Shown piece by piece: positions 1-7,403 of a DNA stretch of 8,600 nt. The position numbers were made by a program, and so were the translations under genes. This stretch comes from Oscillibacter sp. (lineage in GTDB: Bacteria; Bacillota; Clostridia; Oscillospirales; Oscillospiraceae). Position 1 is the first letter of the stretch. Every line of letters begins with the position of its first letter. Under the pieces are notes generated by a model that saw only the letters and a list, made by a program, of their open reading frames with translations, had not been told where the DNA came from and ran no database searches. The stretch lies in the NCBI GenBank assembly GCA_017380995.1, contig JAFOCY010000054.1, positions 1 through 8,600 of the forward strand. The letters run 5' to 3'.

Positions 1-659
1 AAATTTACATCGTCGAGGGCGACTCCGCAGGCGGCTCCGCCACCCAGGGCCGTGACTCCCGCTTCCAGGCCATCCTCCCCCTGTGGGGTAAGATGCTCAA
101 CGTAGAGAAGGCCCGGGCCGACAAGGTTTACGGAAACGACAAGCTTCAGCCTGTCATCGTGGCCCTTGGCGCCGGTATCGGCGAGGAATTTGACGCCTCC
201 AAGCTCCGCTACCACAAGGTCATCATTATGGCCGATGCGGACGTGGACGGCTCCCATATCCGTACTCTGCTTCTGACCTTCTTCTTCCGCTTCATGCGTC
301 CCCTCATCGAGCAGGGCTACGTCTATTCCGCCGTGCCTCCTCTCTATAAGCTGACCCGGGGCAAGACCACCCGTGTTGCCTTCTCTGATGAAGAGCGTGA
401 CCAGGTATCCGCCGAAATGCGCGGCGGCAACCCCAATGTGAAAATCGATATCTCCCGCTTTAAGGGCCTTGGTGAGATGAACCCCCACGAGCTGTGGGAG
501 ACCACCATGGACCCCGAGAAGCGTACCCTGCGCCGCATCACCCTGGACGACGCCGTGAAGGCCGATGAGACCTTTACCATCCTTATGGGCGAAAAGGTGG
601 AACCCCGCAAGGAGTTCATCGAAAAGAACGCTCAGTATGCCGTGAACCTGGACTACTGA
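1..659 (+). CDS. gyrB: DNA gyrase subunit B, C-terminal part (5' end outside window)
   Basis: This is the ATPase subunit of the type IIA topoisomerase gyrase, which introduces negative supercoils as a GyrA2GyrB2 tetramer. Only the Toprim and C-terminal portion is present. The reading frame is already open at base 3, so the first ATG inside the window (93) is internal and not a start. The Toprim signature EGDSAGGSA is encoded from base 15, and its first Glu corresponds to the catalytic acid. The metal-binding DADVDGSHI lies at 234-260. The conserved [17 protein letters not shown] and FKGLGEMNP segments follow. The protein ends in VNLDY with TGA at 657-659. There is no large insertion of the kind found in E. 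coli GyrB. ParE is a close paralogue, but the gyrA gene downstream has a six-blade GyrA-type C-terminal domain, which favours gyrB. The stop is one base from the next start codon, so the two genes are probably co-transcribed and translationally coupled. Confidence 0.96.
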   Translation, partial: IYIVEGDSAGGSATQGRDSRFQAILPLWGKMLNVEKARADKVYGNDKLQPVIVALGAGIGEEFDASKLRYHKVIIMADADVDGSHIRTLLLTFFFRFMRPLIEQGYVYSAVPPLYKLTRGKTTRVAFSDEERDQVSAEMRGGNPNVKIDISRFKGLGEMNPHELWETTMDPEKRTLRRITLDDAVKADETFTILMGEKVEPRKEFIEKNAQYAVNLDY

Positions 660-660
660 T

Positions 661-1350
661 ATGAAAAAAGCACACATCTGGCGTGGCTTTTTCTATGTAC
701 TGGGCATTTGTTTTCTCTCCATCGGCATTACCCTCAATACGAAAACGGGCCTGGGCCTCTCCCCTGTGACCTCAGTTCCCTACTCGATCTCCACCGCTTT
801 TTCCCTGAACTTCTCCACTGTTCTTTGTTGGTATTATATTGCCTGCACAGTATTGCAGATTTTGGTAAAGGGCAAAAAAAGCGGCTGGAAAGAGATCGCC
901 CAGGTACCGGCCAGCTTTTTGTTCAGTGCCGTTCAGGGACAGTTCGCAAAGTGGATGAGCTTTCTCACGCCTGCGGAAGCCTGGCATTCCTGGGCCCTTC
1001 TCCCCTTTGCGGTGCTGTTTACTGGATTTGGCATTGCCCTGATGGTGAATATGGAGCTGGTGCCCAATCCTGCTGACGGGGTCCCCGTGGTGGTATCTCA
1101 GGTCATCAAAAAAGATGTGGGCCTGGCCAAAAATTTTGTGGATGCCACGCTGGTATTGGTGACTCTTACCATCGACCTGCTGTTCAGCCGCCATATTGTG
1201 AGCCTTGGAGCCGGGACCATTGTTGCTATGGTTGGCAACGGACGGGCGGTGGCCCTTTTTGACCGGCTCTTCCAAATGAAAGTAAAAGATCTTTCCGGTC
1301 TTCTGATTTGTGCAAATAACGAAACCAACCTCTATAAGGAGGAATCATAA
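661..1350 (+). CDS. YczE/DUF6198-like integral membrane protein between gyrB and gyrA
   Basis: This 229-residue protein has about six hydrophobic segments by eye (near residues 9-26, 52-70, 82-98, 110-132, 160-176 and 182-204). I recognise the pattern of the YczE/YitT-like DUF6198 membrane family in Firmicutes from the NTKTGLGLSP segment (26-35), the VPNPADGVP loop (134-142) and the GNGRAVALFDR segment (192-202). The family has no established substrate and I assign none. The ATG lies one base after the gyrB stop (TGA-T-ATG). No Shine-Dalgarno sequence is visible upstream, which suggests translation by coupling from gyrB. The last codons of the gene contain the AAGGAGG used by gyrA. By hand count GC is about 50%, against roughly 60% in sampled gyrase stretches, but the HAD and rnhA genes look similarly less C-biased. 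The low GC alone is therefore not a sign of transfer. Gene reality is well supported by length, frame and membrane pattern; family name is less certain. Confidence 0.85.
   Translation: MKKAHIWRGFFYVLGICFLSIGITLNTKTGLGLSPVTSVPYSISTAFSLNFSTVLCWYYIACTVLQILVKGKKSGWKEIAQVPASFLFSAVQGQFAKWMSFLTPAEAWHSWALLPFAVLFTGFGIALMVNMELVPNPADGVPVVVSQVIKKDVGLAKNFVDATLVLVTLTIDLLFSRHIVSLGAGTIVAMVGNGRAVALFDRLFQMKVKDLSGLLICANNETNLYKEES
1336..1343 (+). promoter_or_regulatory. Shine-Dalgarno site for gyrA inside the upstream gene
   Basis: The sequence AAGGAGGA is a near-perfect match to the 16S rRNA 3' end. It lies within the final codons (Lys-Glu-Glu) of the preceding membrane-protein gene, 11 bases after GGAGG to the gyrA ATG at 1354. 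It fixes the gyrA start and shows that gyrA has its own strong ribosome binding site, unlike the membrane gene before it. Confidence 0.85.
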
Positions 1351-1353
1351 CCA

Positions 1354-3831
1354 ATGGCTAAAAAACCCCAATACGATCCTGAGGAGATCCGCTACCCCAA
1401 CCAAAAAATCGTGGAATCCCCTCTGGTCCCCGAAATGGAAAAATCCTACATCGAGTACGCCATGAGCGTCATCGTGGGCCGTGCCCTGCCTGATGTTCGT
1501 GACGGTCTCAAGCCTGTCCACCGCCGCATCCTCTACGCCATGTATGAGGATAACCTCACCTCTGACCGGCCCTTTAAGAAATCCGCCACCTGCGTGGGTG
1601 ACGTGCTGGGCCGCTACCACCCCCATGGTGACGCCTCTGTGTACGACGCCTTGGTGCGTCTTGCCCAGGACTTCTCCATGCGCTATATGCTGGTGGATGG
1701 TCACGGTAACTTCGGCTCTGTGGATGGCGACCCCCCGGCTGCCTATCGTTATACCGAGGCCCGTCTTTCCAAAATCTCGGATGAGATGCTCCGGGATATC
1801 GACAAGGAGACGGTGGACTGGGACCCCAACTTTGACGAGAGCCGCAAGGAACCCCGGGTCCTTCCCTCCCGCTTCCCCAACCTCCTGGTAAACGGTTCCA
1901 GCGGTATCGCCGTTGGTATGGCCACCAATATTCCTCCCCATAACCTGCGGGAGGTCATTGGCGCCTGCATCTGTGTGCTGGACGATCCCAATGCCACCCT
2001 GTCCGACCTGATGCAGCATGTCCAGGGTCCTGACTTCCCCACCAAGGGCATTATCATGGGCCGCAGCGGCATCCGCGCCGCCTATGCCACCGGCCGTGGC
2101 CGCGTGGTGATCCGTGCCCGCCATGAATTCGAGGAATTCGGCAAGGACCGCACCCGCATCATCATCACCGAGCTTCCCTATGTTGTGAACAAGCGGATGC
2201 TCATCAAGGCCATGGCGGAGCAGGTGGAGGACAAGCGCCTGGAGGGCATTTCCGATATCCGGGATGAATCCGACCGTAACGGTATGCGCATCGTTATCGA
2301 GCTCAAGCGGGACGCCAATCCCCAGGTGGTGCTCAACCGCCTGTTCTCCCAGACCCAGCTCCAGACCACCTTTGCCATCAATATGCTGGCCCTGGTGGAT
2401 AACCAGTCTCAGCCTAAGATCCTCTCCTTGCGGCATATCATTGACGAGTATCTTGCCTTCCAGGAAGAGATCATCGTCCGCCGCACCAAGTACGACCTGA
2501 AAAAGGCCCAGGAGCGAGCCCACTTGCTGCAGGGTCTGCTCATCGCCCAGGACAATATTGACGAGGTCATCAAGATCATCCGTTCCCGCTATGATGACGC
2601 CAAGGAAGCACTGATGGCTCGCTTCGGACTGGATGAGGTCCAGGCCCAGGCGATTTTGGATATGCGCCTGAAAGCCCTCCAGGGTCTTGACCGGGAAAAG
2701 CTGGAGCGGGAATACAAGGAACTGGAAGAGCGGATCGCTTATTATAACCGGGTCCTCTCTGACGAAGGTCTTGTCAAGCAGATCCTCAAGGAAGAGCTCA
2801 CCGCCATTGCCGATAAGTACGGCGATGACCGTAAGACCGAGATCCAGGACGTGGAGGATGAGATTGACATTGAGGATCTCATAGAAGAGGAGCAGTGCGT
2901 CTTCACCCTCACCCAGGCGGGCTACATCAAGCGCACCCCCGTCAGCGAGTATGCCGCTCAGTCCAAGGGCGGTATGGGAAAGAAGGGCATCACCACCCGG
3001 GATGAGGACTATGTGACGGATGTCTTCACCGCCTCCACCCATGACTATCTCCTCTTCTTCACCGATACCGGAAAGGTCTACCGGAAGAAGGGCTATCAGA
3101 TCCCCGTCTCCGGTAAGGCTGCCAAGGGCACCAACATCGTCAATATCCTCCAGGTGGAGCAGGGCGAACGGGTGCAGACCATGCTTCATTTCCGGGAGAC
3201 CAGTGAGGCGGAGCTGTATTTGATGATGGTCACAAAACAGGGTACGGTGAAGCGCCTGCCCGTGGAGGCCCTGAAGAATATCCGTGCCAGCGGTATCCGT
3301 GCCCTGACGCTGGATGAAGGAGACGAGCTGGTCAGCGTCCGGGAGACCGACGGCACCAAGAAAGTGCTCATCGCCACTCATGACGGCCAGGCCTGTTGTT
3401 TTGAGGAAACCGACGTCCGTCCCATGGGCCGTACGGCTGTTGGTGTGCGGGGCATCAAGCTCCGGGAGGGCGATTATGTCATCGGCGCCGATGTTGCAGA
3501 TGAAAACAAAGAAGTTCTTTCCATCACGGAAAAGGGCTACGGAAAGCGTACCCCCGTTTCCGAATACCGTATTACGAACCGCGGCGGCCTGGGCATCCGG
3601 AACTATATGGTGACGGAGAAAACCGGCGGCGTGGTCGGAATGCGTGTGGTGGACGGACAGGAAGACCTGCTTCTGGTCACCCAGTCCGGCATCATGATCC
3701 GCACCGGCGTTGAGAACATCCGCACCGCCGGCCGTTCTACCCAGGGCGTCATCGTGATGCGCTTTAAAGAAGAGGGCGATCAGGTGATCGCTATGGCACT
3801 GACTGCAAAAGAGGAAGAAAACGAAGCATAA
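1354..3831 (+). CDS. gyrA: DNA gyrase subunit A
   Basis: The 825-residue GyrA breaks and rejoins DNA and wraps it through its C-terminal beta-pinwheel. Family landmarks are the [20 protein letters not shown] segment near residues 36-55 and YHPHGD followed by the quinolone-resistance region. The catalytic tyrosine is Tyr133 in RYTEARL, preceded by Arg132. The tower and coiled-coil regions run to about residue 505. A six-blade C-terminal domain follows, with [42 protein letters not shown] and [13 protein letters not shown] repeats. A short acidic tail ends in KEEENEA. The N-terminus is about 11 residues longer than in E. coli. Two residues of note: the E. coli Ser83 equivalent is Ala94 (Asp87 equivalent is Asp98), and the GyrA box reads QSKGGMG (536-542) in place of the QRRGGRG type. 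Blade number and neighbouring gyrB argue for gyrase over ParC. The start is set by the AAGGAGGA at 1336. A hairpin terminator follows five bases after the stop. Confidence 0.97.
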   Translation: MAKKPQYDPEEIRYPNQKIVESPLVPEMEKSYIEYAMSVIVGRALPDVRDGLKPVHRRILYAMYEDNLTSDRPFKKSATCVGDVLGRYHPHGDASVYDALVRLAQDFSMRYMLVDGHGNFGSVDGDPPAAYRYTEARLSKISDEMLRDIDKETVDWDPNFDESRKEPRVLPSRFPNLLVNGSSGIAVGMATNIPPHNLREVIGACICVLDDPNATLSDLMQHVQGPDFPTKGIIMGRSGIRAAYATGRGRVVIRARHEFEEFGKDRTRIIITELPYVVNKRMLIKAMAEQVEDKRLEGISDIRDESDRNGMRIVIELKRDANPQVVLNRLFSQTQLQTTFAINMLALVDNQSQPKILSLRHIIDEYLAFQEEIIVRRTKYDLKKAQERAHLLQGLLIAQDNIDEVIKIIRSRYDDAKEALMARFGLDEVQAQAILDMRLKALQGLDREKLEREYKELEERIAYYNRVLSDEGLVKQILKEELTAIADKYGDDRKTEIQDVEDEIDIEDLIEEEQCVFTLTQAGYIKRTPVSEYAAQSKGGMGKKGITTRDEDYVTDVFTASTHDYLLFFTDTGKVYRKKGYQIPVSGKAAKGTNIVNILQVEQGERVQTMLHFRETSEAELYLMMVTKQGTVKRLPVEALKNIRASGIRALTLDEGDELVSVRETDGTKKVLIATHDGQACCFEETDVRPMGRTAVGVRGIKLREGDYVIGADVADENKEVLSITEKGYGKRTPVSEYRITNRGGLGIRNYMVTEKTGGVVGMRVVDGQEDLLLVTQSGIMIRTGVENIRTAGRSTQGVIVMRFKEEGDQVIAMALTAKEEENEA

Positions 3832-3835
3832 AAAG

Positions 3836-3863
3836 GGCGGGGCAAACGCCCCGCCTCTTTGTT
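3836..3863 (+). terminator. Intrinsic terminator of the gyrase cluster
   Basis: An 8-bp perfect GC-only stem (GGCGGGGC at 3836-3843 with GCCCCGCC at 3848-3855) closes on an AAAC loop and is followed by TCTTTGTT. It begins five bases past the gyrA stop. The stem is strong but the U-tract is interrupted, so some read-through into the next gene is plausible. Confidence 0.85.
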
Positions 3864-3877
3864 GGAAAGGAGTCCTT

Positions 3878-4699
3878 ATGAGTTACCGCCTTCTTGCAAT
3901 GGATATGGATGGTACCGTTCTCAACAGTGAAAAGGTGATCACGCCCCGGACGGAGGCCGCCATCCGTGCAGCCATTGCGGCAGGAAAAGATGTGTTTTTC
4001 GCCACCGGCCGTTCTCCCATGGAGGTGGAAAAAGAATTATCCGCCTTTCCGGAGATGCGCTATGCCATGTTTGTCAGCGGCGCTCTTGTCCGGGATCTGA
4101 AAACCGGAGAAACGGTTCACAGTGTCCACATTCCTTTCCCCATTGTGGAAAAAATACTGGATATCGGAGAAAAAAGCCGGGGATTTTTGGGAATTTACGC
4201 CGGCAATAACGTATATGCGGAAAAAAAGTACCGCGGACACATGGGAGAGTACGGCTGCAAATGCTTTGAGGAACTCTATGAGCGGTGTACCATTTGGGTG
4301 GATGATCTGAGGGAAGCGGCACAGGAGCATCGTGAAGAGGTCCATAAAATCAATTTCTACTTCGGAAATGAGGAAGACTATCTTGCCTGCGGGGAGGAAC
4401 TGAAAAAGCTTCCCGTTACCCGGGCCAGCGGTATTCCTCATAATGACGAGGTTTCTCCCTGTGGTGTCAACAAAGGAGAGGCGCTGCTTGCTATGTGCGA
4501 AAAGCTGGGCATCCCTGTGTCTGAGACCATCGCCGTGGGAGACCAGACCAATGACCTTGAAATGATCCGGGCAGCGGGCCTGGGTGTTGCAATGGGCAAC
4601 GCAACCGAGGAGGTCAAAGCGGCGGCTGATGTGATCACAGCGGACTGCGATCATGATGGCGTGGCGGAGATCATTGAAAAATACCTTTTGGAAACATGA
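3878..4699 (+). CDS. Cof-type HAD-IIB family hydrolase (sugar-phosphate or cofactor phosphatase-like)
   Basis: This 273-residue cytosolic protein has all four motifs of the haloacid dehalogenase superfamily. Motif I is DMDGT, with nucleophile Asp9 and acid/base Asp11. Motif II is the Thr43 of ATGR. Motif III is Lys199 in GVNKGEAL. Motif IV is GDQTND, with Asp222 and Asp226. The large insert between motifs II and III, about residues 75-190, is the C2 (type IIB) cap, as in Cof/YidA proteins, and the length is typical. Members usually dephosphorylate small phosphorylated metabolites with Mg2+; the specific substrate cannot be read from the sequence. AAAGGAG at 3866-3872 lies five bases before the ATG. 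The gene starts only 15 bases after the end of the gyrA terminator signal and is followed 10 bases later by rnhA, so HAD and rnhA should form one transcript. Codons are less C-ending than in the gyrase genes, as expected for a modestly expressed gene. Confidence 0.93.
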   Translation: MSYRLLAMDMDGTVLNSEKVITPRTEAAIRAAIAAGKDVFFATGRSPMEVEKELSAFPEMRYAMFVSGALVRDLKTGETVHSVHIPFPIVEKILDIGEKSRGFLGIYAGNNVYAEKKYRGHMGEYGCKCFEELYERCTIWVDDLREAAQEHREEVHKINFYFGNEEDYLACGEELKKLPVTRASGIPHNDEVSPCGVNKGEALLAMCEKLGIPVSETIAVGDQTNDLEMIRAAGLGVAMGNATEEVKAAADVITADCDHDGVAEIIEKYLLET

Positions 4700-4709
4700 G
4701 GAGCAAGGC

Positions 4710-5186
4710 ATGAAAAAAGTGACCCTGTACACGGATGGTTCCTGCTCCTGTAATCCCGGTCCCGGGGGCTGGGGAGCCATTTTGATGATGACTCTGCCTG
4801 ACGGCACCCTTTATAAAAAAGAATATTCCGGCGGCAGTATGTCCACCACCAACAATATTATGGAGATGACAGCAGTTCTGGAGGGCTTGAAACAGCTGAA
4901 GGCTCCTTGTGAGGTAACGCTGGTATGTGATTCCCAGTATGTGATCAACGCCTTGGAAAAGGGTTGGGCAGTGGGCTGGCGGGCTAAGGGATGGAAGAAG
5001 GCGGACAAGAAAATGGCTGCCAATCATGAGCTTTGGGCTGCCCTTTTGGAACAGATCGAGGAAAACGGCCACCAGATGCACTATCAGTGGGTCAAGGGCC
5101 ATGCCGAAAACCAGTATAATAACCGCTGCGATGAGCTGGCAGTGGCGGAGACAAAGAAATATGCAGCCATGCTGCAAAAGGGTTAA
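4710..5186 (+). CDS. rnhA: Ribonuclease HI
   Basis: This enzyme cleaves the RNA strand of RNA-DNA hybrids, for example R-loops and primer remnants. The chosen start gives 158 residues, close to the 155 of E. coli RNase HI. The fold opens with LYTDGSCSCNPGPGGWGAIL, and the catalytic carboxylates are all visible: Asp9, Glu52 (NNIMEM), Asp74 (VCDSQYV) and Asp141 (NRCDELA), with His131 in the VKGHAEN loop. The basic protrusion that helps grip the hybrid is present at about residues 85-101 (GWRAKGWKKADKK). There is no extra N-terminal hybrid-binding domain. An upstream in-frame ATG at 4653 is inside the HAD gene and would add an unrelated leader; GAGGAG at 4698-4703, six bases before 4710, decides for the shorter form. 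That ribosome binding site overlaps the HAD stop codon, pointing to a coupled HAD-rnhA unit. No catalytic residue is missing. Confidence 0.96.
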   Translation: MKKVTLYTDGSCSCNPGPGGWGAILMMTLPDGTLYKKEYSGGSMSTTNNIMEMTAVLEGLKQLKAPCEVTLVCDSQYVINALEKGWAVGWRAKGWKKADKKMAANHELWAALLEQIEENGHQMHYQWVKGHAENQYNNRCDELAVAETKKYAAMLQKG

Positions 5187-5301
5187 TTTACAAACTGTTC
5201 ACACGGGAGACATGATTTTGAAAAAATTAGAGGGTATGATAAGAATCAGCAAAGGGGTCTCCCAACCCGATGCGTGTTTTTTCTCCCTCCTAACACACAG
5301 C
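5187..5301 (+). other. Unassigned 3' stretch of rnhA with inverted repeat and pyrimidine-rich tract
   Basis: The 115 bases between the rnhA stop and its terminator hold no convincing gene. GGGAGAC (5205-5211) is exactly complementary to GTCTCCC (5257-5263), with a 45-base loop. Near the end is a run of six T followed by CTCCCTCCTAA, a tract complementary to Shine-Dalgarno sequences. It may simply be a long 3' untranslated region, or a small RNA that uses the terminator at 5302; a weak TTGAAA (5218-5223) upstream is not enough to call a promoter. Confidence 0.25.
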
Positions 5302-5336
5302 AAAAAGAGCTGCCGTTTGGCAGCTCTTTTTGTGTT
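5302..5336 (+). terminator. Strong intrinsic terminator after rnhA
   Basis: AAAAAGAGCTGCC (5302-5314) pairs perfectly with GGCAGCTCTTTTT (5319-5331) around a GTTT loop, and the right arm runs into a U-rich tail. The A-rich left flank means the same hairpin could also terminate minus-strand transcription. It separates the HAD-rnhA unit from nadE. Confidence 0.93.
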
Positions 5337-5348
5337 GATATACACCTC

Positions 5349-5377
5349 TTGTCAACGGAAGAAAATAGATGTAAAAT
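5349..5377 (+). promoter_or_regulatory. Predicted sigma-A-type promoter of nadE
   Basis: TTGTCA (5349-5354) and TAAAAT (5372-5377) each match the vegetative consensus at five of six positions and are spaced by exactly 17 bases in an AT-rich stretch. They lie just after the rnhA terminator, which is where a nadE promoter is required. Transcription would begin near 5384, leaving a leader of about 50 bases. Confidence 0.65.
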
Positions 5378-5404
5378 AATAAAGTTAAAACCCATTCCAA
5401 ATTT

Positions 5405-5425
5405 GCGTTTATAACGCTGGGAGGA
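5405..5425 (+). promoter_or_regulatory. nadE leader: small palindrome and ribosome binding site
   Basis: GCGTT (5405-5409) and AACGC (5413-5417) form a perfect 5-bp inverted repeat around TAT, directly followed by the Shine-Dalgarno GGGAGGA (5419-5425), which ends nine bases before the nadE ATG. The ribosome binding site is clear. The palindrome may be a small leader hairpin or a repressor operator; no regulator is identified and it could be chance. Confidence 0.5.
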
Positions 5426-5434
5426 TGAATTACG

Positions 5435-7345
5435 ATGAAACATGGTTTTATTTCCGTTGCCTGCGGCGCTCCCAAGCTGCGTCTGGCGGACTGCCACTAT
5501 AATGCGGAGCAGACCTTTACGATGATGCGTGACGCGGATAAGCGGGGCGTTAAGGTGCTGGTCCTGCCGGAGATGAGCCTTACCGGCTATACCTGCGGAG
5601 ACCTCTTTAACCAGAGCTCTCTGATCCGCGGTGCTGAGGAGGCCCTGGCCACCATCCTGGAAGCCACCCGTCCTCTGGAGGTGGTGACTGCCGTGGGTTT
5701 ACCTGTAGAAAATAACAACCGCTTGTATAATTGTGCTGCAATTATACAAAAAGGATATATTCTGGGCGTGGTTCCCAAGACTTACCTGCCAAATTATGAC
5801 GGTCTGGCAGATTCCCGCTGGTTTGCTTCCGCTCCTGCGGAGAACACCACCGTTACCCTCTGTGGTCAGACGGTTCCCTTTGGCAAGCTGGTTTTTGCCT
5901 GCCGGGAGCTGAAGGATCTGAAGCTGGGCTTTGAGATCTGCGAGGACCTGTGGGCACCCGTCTCCCCTGCCGCGGAGCTTGCTGCCGCCGGCGCCAGCAT
6001 CATTGGCTGCTGCTCTGCCAGCTTTGAGGCCTGGGGTAAGAGCAATTACCGCCGCAACCTTGTGGTCATGCAGTCGGCCAAGCTCCAGTGCGGTTATCTC
6101 TATTCCGGGGCCGACGAGGGCGAATCCACCTCCGATGTGGTCTTCGGCGCCCATCAGCTCATTGCCGAAAACGGAGAGCTCCTCACTGAGAGCCGCTTTG
6201 AAGGCGGTATGCATGTCAGTGAGATCGACGTGGAGCGCATCATGAGCGAGCGCCGCCGCACCCACCGCTTTGTCAAGAGCGCCCAGGGTGTGGAGGAGGT
6301 CCCCTTCTCCCTGACGGTCTGCGACACCAAGCTCACCCGCTATATTGCGCCCTCCGCCTTTGTGCCTGAGGGCAAGGAGGAGCGGGACGAATGCTGCCGT
6401 GAGATGCTTTTCATCGCTTCTTTGGGACTCAAGCAGCGCATGGCCCATACCGGGGCCAAAACGGCGGTCATCGGCCTTTCCGGCGGTCTCGATTCTACCC
6501 TGGCTGTTCTCATCACCGGCCTTGCCATGAAGATGCTGGACCGACCTGCAAGCGACATCATTGCCGTTACCATGCCCTGCTTTGGAACCACCGACCGCAC
6601 CAAGAACAACGCCGTCATCCTGGCCGAGCAGATGGGAGCCACGCTGCGCACGGTGAACATTGCCAATTCCGTCCGCAGCCATTTCAAGGATATCGGCCAC
6701 GATATGGATGACCATTCCGTCACCTACGAGAACGGACAGGCCCGTGAGCGTACTCAGGTGCTGATGGACATTGCCAACCAGACCGGCGGTATCGTGATCG
6801 GAACCGGCGACCTCAGTGAGCTGGCCCTTGGCTGGTGTACCTATAACGGTGACCACATGAGTATGTACGGTGTCAACGCCTCCATTCCCAAGACGCTGGT
6901 GCGCCACCTGGTGGGCTATCTTGCCAAGGACAATGTGGGCAAGGACGAGGCCCTTCACGATGTACTGGAGGATATTCTGGATACCCCCGTCTCTCCCGAG
7001 CTGCTGCCTGCCGTGCAGGGTCAGATCGCCCAGAAGACGGAGGACTTGGTGGGACCCTACGAGCTCCACGACTTCTTCCTGTACTATATCATTCGCTGGG
7101 GCTTCTCCCCCGCCAAGGTCTACCGCATGGCTATCAAGGCCCATGGCGATACCTACAGCCGGGAGGTCATTTTGAAGTGGCTCAAGACCTTCTACCGCCG
7201 CTTCTTTGCCCAGCAGTTCAAGAGAAGCTGTATGCCTGACGGTGTAGCCGTCAGCGAGGTCAGCCTTTCTCCCCGCGGCGTGTGGCGGATGCCTTCTGAT
7301 GCCAAGTGGGCGCTGTGGCAGGCAGAACTGGAGAAACTCCAGTAA
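5435..7345 (+). CDS. nadE: Glutamine-dependent NAD+ synthetase
   Basis: NadE converts deamido-NAD+ (nicotinate adenine dinucleotide) to NAD+ with ATP and ammonia drawn from glutamine, the last step of NAD biosynthesis. The 636 residues form the long two-domain type. An N-terminal nitrilase-like glutaminase occupies about residues 1-275, with the triad Glu46 (LPEMSLTGY), Lys115 (VVPKTYLPNYD) and Cys169 (FEICEDLWAP). A C-terminal adenine-nucleotide alpha-hydrolase domain begins near 325, with the ATP-binding P-loop SGGLDST at 349-355. The conserved GTGDLSELALGWCTYNGD lies at 456-473. All three glutaminase residues and the P-loop are intact, so the enzyme should use glutamine as well as free ammonia. 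The start is fixed by GGGAGGA ending nine bases upstream and by alignment of the N-terminus to the nitrilase fold. The gene has its own predicted promoter. Codons are strongly C-ending like those of the gyrase genes, suggesting good expression. Confidence 0.97.
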   Translation: MKHGFISVACGAPKLRLADCHYNAEQTFTMMRDADKRGVKVLVLPEMSLTGYTCGDLFNQSSLIRGAEEALATILEATRPLEVVTAVGLPVENNNRLYNCAAIIQKGYILGVVPKTYLPNYDGLADSRWFASAPAENTTVTLCGQTVPFGKLVFACRELKDLKLGFEICEDLWAPVSPAAELAAAGASIIGCCSASFEAWGKSNYRRNLVVMQSAKLQCGYLYSGADEGESTSDVVFGAHQLIAENGELLTESRFEGGMHVSEIDVERIMSERRRTHRFVKSAQGVEEVPFSLTVCDTKLTRYIAPSAFVPEGKEERDECCREMLFIASLGLKQRMAHTGAKTAVIGLSGGLDSTLAVLITGLAMKMLDRPASDIIAVTMPCFGTTDRTKNNAVILAEQMGATLRTVNIANSVRSHFKDIGHDMDDHSVTYENGQARERTQVLMDIANQTGGIVIGTGDLSELALGWCTYNGDHMSMYGVNASIPKTLVRHLVGYLAKDNVGKDEALHDVLEDILDTPVSPELLPAVQGQIAQKTEDLVGPYELHDFFLYYIIRWGFSPAKVYRMAIKAHGDTYSREVILKWLKTFYRRFFAQQFKRSCMPDGVAVSEVSLSPRGVWRMPSDAKWALWQAELEKLQ

Positions 7346-7357
7346 CCAGACAGAGAA

Positions 7358-7391
7358 AAGGCAGGGCAGGGGAAATCTCCTGCTCTGCCTT
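7358..7391 (+). other. Long hairpin between nadE and the thrE pair
   Basis: The arms 7358-7372 and 7377-7391 pair over 15 bp, with two G-U wobbles, around a four-base AAAT loop. This is the whole core of the 58-base gap after nadE. There is no T-run after the right arm on the + strand, so it does not look like a normal forward terminator. The right arm ends two bases before the GAGG (7394-7397) that serves the next gene. On the minus strand it would be followed by TTTTC, but no minus-strand gene is present. It may be a messenger-stabilising 3' structure, a weak terminator, or a structure that affects translation of the next gene. Confidence 0.7.
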
Positions 7392-7403
7392 ATGAGGTTG
7401 CTT

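Noticed and set aside
661..1350. Lower GC of the membrane gene as a sign of horizontal transfer
   Set aside because: The HAD and rnhA genes look similarly less C-biased, so the contrast is better explained by the strong codon bias of gyrB, gyrA and nadE. No insertion-sequence ends, direct repeats or integrase are present.
2959..2979. The gyrase pair being topoisomerase IV (parE/parC) because of the weak GyrA box
   Set aside because: The C-terminal domain has the six-blade GyrA layout with GyrA-type [11 protein letters not shown] and EKGYGKRTP segments, and ParC usually has a shorter domain. The gyrase call is kept, with the box reported as a variation.
1345..3381. A 678-codon open frame on the minus strand opposite gyrA
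   Set aside because: It is a mirror of the strongly C-ending codon bias of gyrA. It shows no recognisable domain, and gyrA itself is unmistakable across the same bases.
4653..4709. Longer rnhA start at ATG 4653 adding 19 residues
   Set aside because: The added part lies within the HAD coding sequence and has no RNase H homology. ATG 4710 has a well-spaced GAGGAG and gives the normal family length.
5235..5240. TATGAT as a -10 box for a promoter within the rnhA 3' region
   Set aside because: No acceptable -35 element lies 16-18 bases upstream. The nearby TTGAAA is only 11 bases away.
5699..7144. A 481-codon open frame on the minus strand opposite nadE
   Set aside because: This is the same codon-bias shadow effect. 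The translated sequence is low in recognisable motifs, and nadE with its full catalytic set occupies the + strand.
7358..7391. nadE intrinsic terminator
   Set aside because: The hairpin is strong, but the right arm is followed by ATGAGGTTGC and not a T-run, so it is reported as a hairpin of uncertain role.
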